Position numbers and translations under genes: made by a program | Assembly (NCBI GenBank): GCA_963205035.1 | Contig: CAUJII010000132.1 | Location: forward strand, 1-8,917 | Origin: Spirochaetota bacterium | GTDB lineage: Bacteria > Spirochaetota > Leptospiria > Turneriellales > Turneriellaceae | Length of the DNA: 8,917 nt | Reading direction: 5' to 3' | Notes under the pieces: generated by a model | The model's database searches: none | What the model was told of the DNA's origin: nothing | The model's input: only the letters and a program-made list of their open reading frames with translations | Part shown: positions 7,082 to 8,917 of the stretch, piece after piece | Numbering within the stretch: position 1 is the first letter of the stretch | Layout: the number at the start of each line of letters is the position of its first letter

Positions 7082-8917
7082 TTAATTACCTACCTTTGCC
7101 GCAGACTCTGCGGCATTGACTTCTTCTGGCGCATCGTCTTCTTCTTGAAGCGCCAGAACTTTCTTGTACTCGCTGGGGATGAGCTTGCGGAAATTCTTGA
7201 TTTCACTTTTCCAATGCTTCAAAATATCCGTCGCTCGTTTGGATTTTGTGAACTCCTTGTGGCGCGTGACCATGTGGAGGAGTTCGTCGATGTCGCGCTC
7301 GTCTTCGAGGGTTTCAATCTCGACGAGCTCTCTATTGACATATTTATCGTGCTTGTTTTCAGGATCCCACAAGTATGCAACGCCACCCGACATACCGGCG
7401 GCGAAGTTGCGACCGATGCGCCCCAAGACAGCGACGCGCCCTCCTGTCATATATTCGCAACCGTGGTCGCCGGTTCCTTCGACAACGGCATGCGCTCCAG
7501 AGTTACGCACAGCGAAGCGCTCGCCTGCGCGTCCTGCGAAGTACGCTTCGCCGGATGTTGCGCCGTAGAGGCAGGTATTACCGATCAATATATTTTCCGA
7601 AGGATTATACGTGATTTCTTCAGGGTTTTTCACGACAAGCTTACCGCCCGAAAGACCTTTGCCGCAGTAGTCGTTGGCTTGGCCTTGGAGATGGAGTGAA
7701 ATTCCTTTTGCCAAAAAACAACCGAAGCTCTGCCCTGCATTGCCTTGCATTTGGATATTTATAGTGTCGTGGGGTAATCCCTCGTCGCCATAGCGCCTCG
7801 CGACTTCGCCCGAAAGCATGGCACCGACCGTGCGGTCGACGTTTGTCACACCCATTTGAATCGTGACTTTCTCTTTACTGTCGAGTGAAGGGCGCGCAAA
7901 TCCAATCAAGCGTTTATCTAATTGATTTTCGAGGCCATGCTCTTGCGATTTTGTGCGGTAGGGGTCGCTTTTGTAAAAAGGCGTTTGTTCGACCAAGAGT
8001 TTCGAGAGGTCGAGACCGCGCGCTTTCCAATGGTTCGCTGGCCGCGTTGCGATAATTTTCTCGCTGTGGCCAATCATGTCCGTGAACTTGCGAAATCCCA
8101 AACGCGCCATGTGCTCGCGCACTTCTTCCGCCATGTAGAACATGAAGTTGACAACGTACTCGGGTTTGCCGCTGAATTTTTTCCGAAGCTCCGGGTCTTG
8201 CGTCGCCACTCCCACAGGGCAAGTATTCAGATGGCATTTGCGCATCATAATGCAACCCAGCGTAACCAAGGGTGCGGTCGCGAAGCCGAATTCTTCGGCG
8301 CCTAAGAGAGCTCCAATGACGACGTCGCGGCCGGTTTTCATTTGCCCGTCGGTTTGCAAATAAACCCGGTCGCGCAACCCATTGACCATGAGGACCTGGT
8401 GCGTTTCCGCCAAGCCCAATTCCCACGGGGTGCCCGCGTATTGGATAGAGCTAATGGGAGATGCGCCGGTTCCGCCGTCGTGTCCGCTGATCAAGATATG
8501 GTCTGCGTGTGCTTTTGCGACACCCGCCGCAATCGTACCGACTCCGCTTTCGGAGACGAGCTTCACGCTCACGCGCGCTTTGGGATTGATATTCTTTAAG
8601 TCGAAGATGAGCTGCTTCAAATCTTCAATCGAATAAATATCGTGGTGCGGCGGCGGAGAGATAAGAGTCACGCCGGGTGTTGCATGCCGCACACGGCCTA
8701 TGATCTTGTCGACTTTGAAACCGGGGAGTTGTCCGCCTTCGCCAGGCTTTGCTCCCTGCGCCATTTTAATCTGCAGCTCATCGGCGTTGACGAGATAGTT
8801 GGCCGTAACGCCAAACCTTCCCGATGCGACTTGCTTAATAGCCGAGCGCAGACTGTCGCCGTTCGGAAGCGTAACAAAGCGCTCGTTGCCTTCGCCGCCT
8901 TCGCCTGTATTCGACTT
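7082..8917 (-). CDS. gltB: Glutamate synthase large subunit, C-terminal part (5' end beyond window)
   Basis: The frame is open from the right edge to the TAA at 7084-7082, giving 611 residues. The internal Met at 8764 is not the start: the frame continues upstream with 'SNTGEGGE', 'LPNGDSLRSAIKQVASGRFG' and 'NADELQIK', all conserved in GltB. Family members run to about 1500 residues, so the N-terminal glutaminase and central domains lie outside the window. Fragment residues 1 to about 310 are the FMN-binding synthase domain, which makes glutamate from 2-oxoglutarate and channelled ammonia. 'MAQGAKPGEGGQLPG' lies at 52-66 and 'ISGHDGGTGASP' at 144-155. The [3Fe-4S] ligands are Cys222, 228 and 233 in 'CIMMRKCHLNTC'. 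About 365-560 is the GXGXG beta-helix domain, with repeats such as 'GNAGQSFGCF' and 'GGRVAVLGRIGRNFAAGMSGG'. The tail is acidic and alanine-rich. It is the first visible gene of the gltB-gltD-glnA unit. Confidence 0.97.
   Translation of the reverse strand, partial: KSNTGEGGEGNERFVTLPNGDSLRSAIKQVASGRFGVTANYLVNADELQIKMAQGAKPGEGGQLPGFKVDKIIGRVRHATPGVTLISPPPHHDIYSIEDLKQLIFDLKNINPKARVSVKLVSESGVGTIAAGVAKAHADHILISGHDGGTGASPISSIQYAGTPWELGLAETHQVLMVNGLRDRVYLQTDGQMKTGRDVVIGALLGAEEFGFATAPLVTLGCIMMRKCHLNTCPVGVATQDPELRKKFSGKPEYVVNFMFYMAEEVREHMARLGFRKFTDMIGHSEKIIATRPANHWKARGLDLSKLLVEQTPFYKSDPYRTKSQEHGLENQLDKRLIGFARPSLDSKEKVTIQMGVTNVDRTVGAMLSGEVARRYGDEGLPHDTINIQMQGNAGQSFGCFLAKGISLHLQGQANDYCGKGLSGGKLVVKNPEEITYNPSENILIGNTCLYGATSGEAYFAGRAGERFAVRNSGAHAVVEGTGDHGCEYMTGGRVAVLGRIGRNFAAGMSGGVAYLWDPENKHDKYVNRELVEIETLEDERDIDELLHMVTRHKEFTKSKRATDILKHWKSEIKNFRKLIPSEYKKVLALQEEDDAPEEVNAAESAAKVGN

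Noticed and set aside
6281..7699. Long plus-strand frames of 202, 181 and 230 codons opposite gltD and gltB
   Set aside because: The minus-strand gltD and gltB frames show intact conserved motifs through the same DNA; the antisense products have no recognisable domains.
7082..8764. A gltB start at the ATG at 8764
   Set aside because: The same frame continues to the window edge with residues conserved in GltB, so this Met is internal and the gene is cut by the window.

Overview
This window comes from a bacterial chromosome with roughly balanced base composition (judged by eye, not computed). Every protein gene I can support lies on the minus strand, so transcription runs from right to left. 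The organism cannot be fixed from this sequence. The glutamine synthetase has a Helicobacter/Campylobacter-like variant at the usual adenylylation site. It sits near a multi-Ig-domain lipoprotein and a DUF2157/GDYXXLXY gene pair. That mix would fit a Gram-negative, two-membrane lineage such as a leptospira-like spirochaete, but this is a guess.

Right half (8917 to 4181): a compact ammonia-assimilation cluster in the order gltB (3' part only; the gene enters from beyond the right edge), gltD, glnA. The gltB-gltD gap is 1 nt and the gltD-glnA gap is 20 nt, so the three are very probably one operon. Its products form the GS-GOGAT cycle. GlnA makes glutamine from glutamate, ammonia and ATP. GltB/GltD then convert glutamine plus 2-oxoglutarate into two glutamates using NADPH. 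In GlnA, the position that normally carries the adenylylated tyrosine is phenylalanine.

Middle (4180 to 3878): a 303-nt gap with no convincing gene. It holds a short GC-rich hairpin just after glnA. It also holds a striking 204-bp nested inverted repeat with perfect 19-bp ends and two further pairs of complementary arms. This could be a MITE-like element or a large structured RNA. It is the least explained part of the window.

Left-centre (3877 to 2083): two overlapping genes. One encodes a polytopic membrane protein of the DUF2157/DUF4401 type. The other encodes a small membrane-anchored GDYXXLXY-family protein. They overlap by 11 nt and look translationally coupled. Their function is not known.

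Left edge (1995 to 1): the first 665 residues of a large exported protein whose 3' end lies outside the window. It has a lipoprotein-like signal peptide followed by two kinds of tandem Ig-like repeats, as in bacterial surface or adhesin-type proteins. The frame is open from the ATG at 1995 to base 1. No tRNA, rRNA, CRISPR array or transposase gene was seen.
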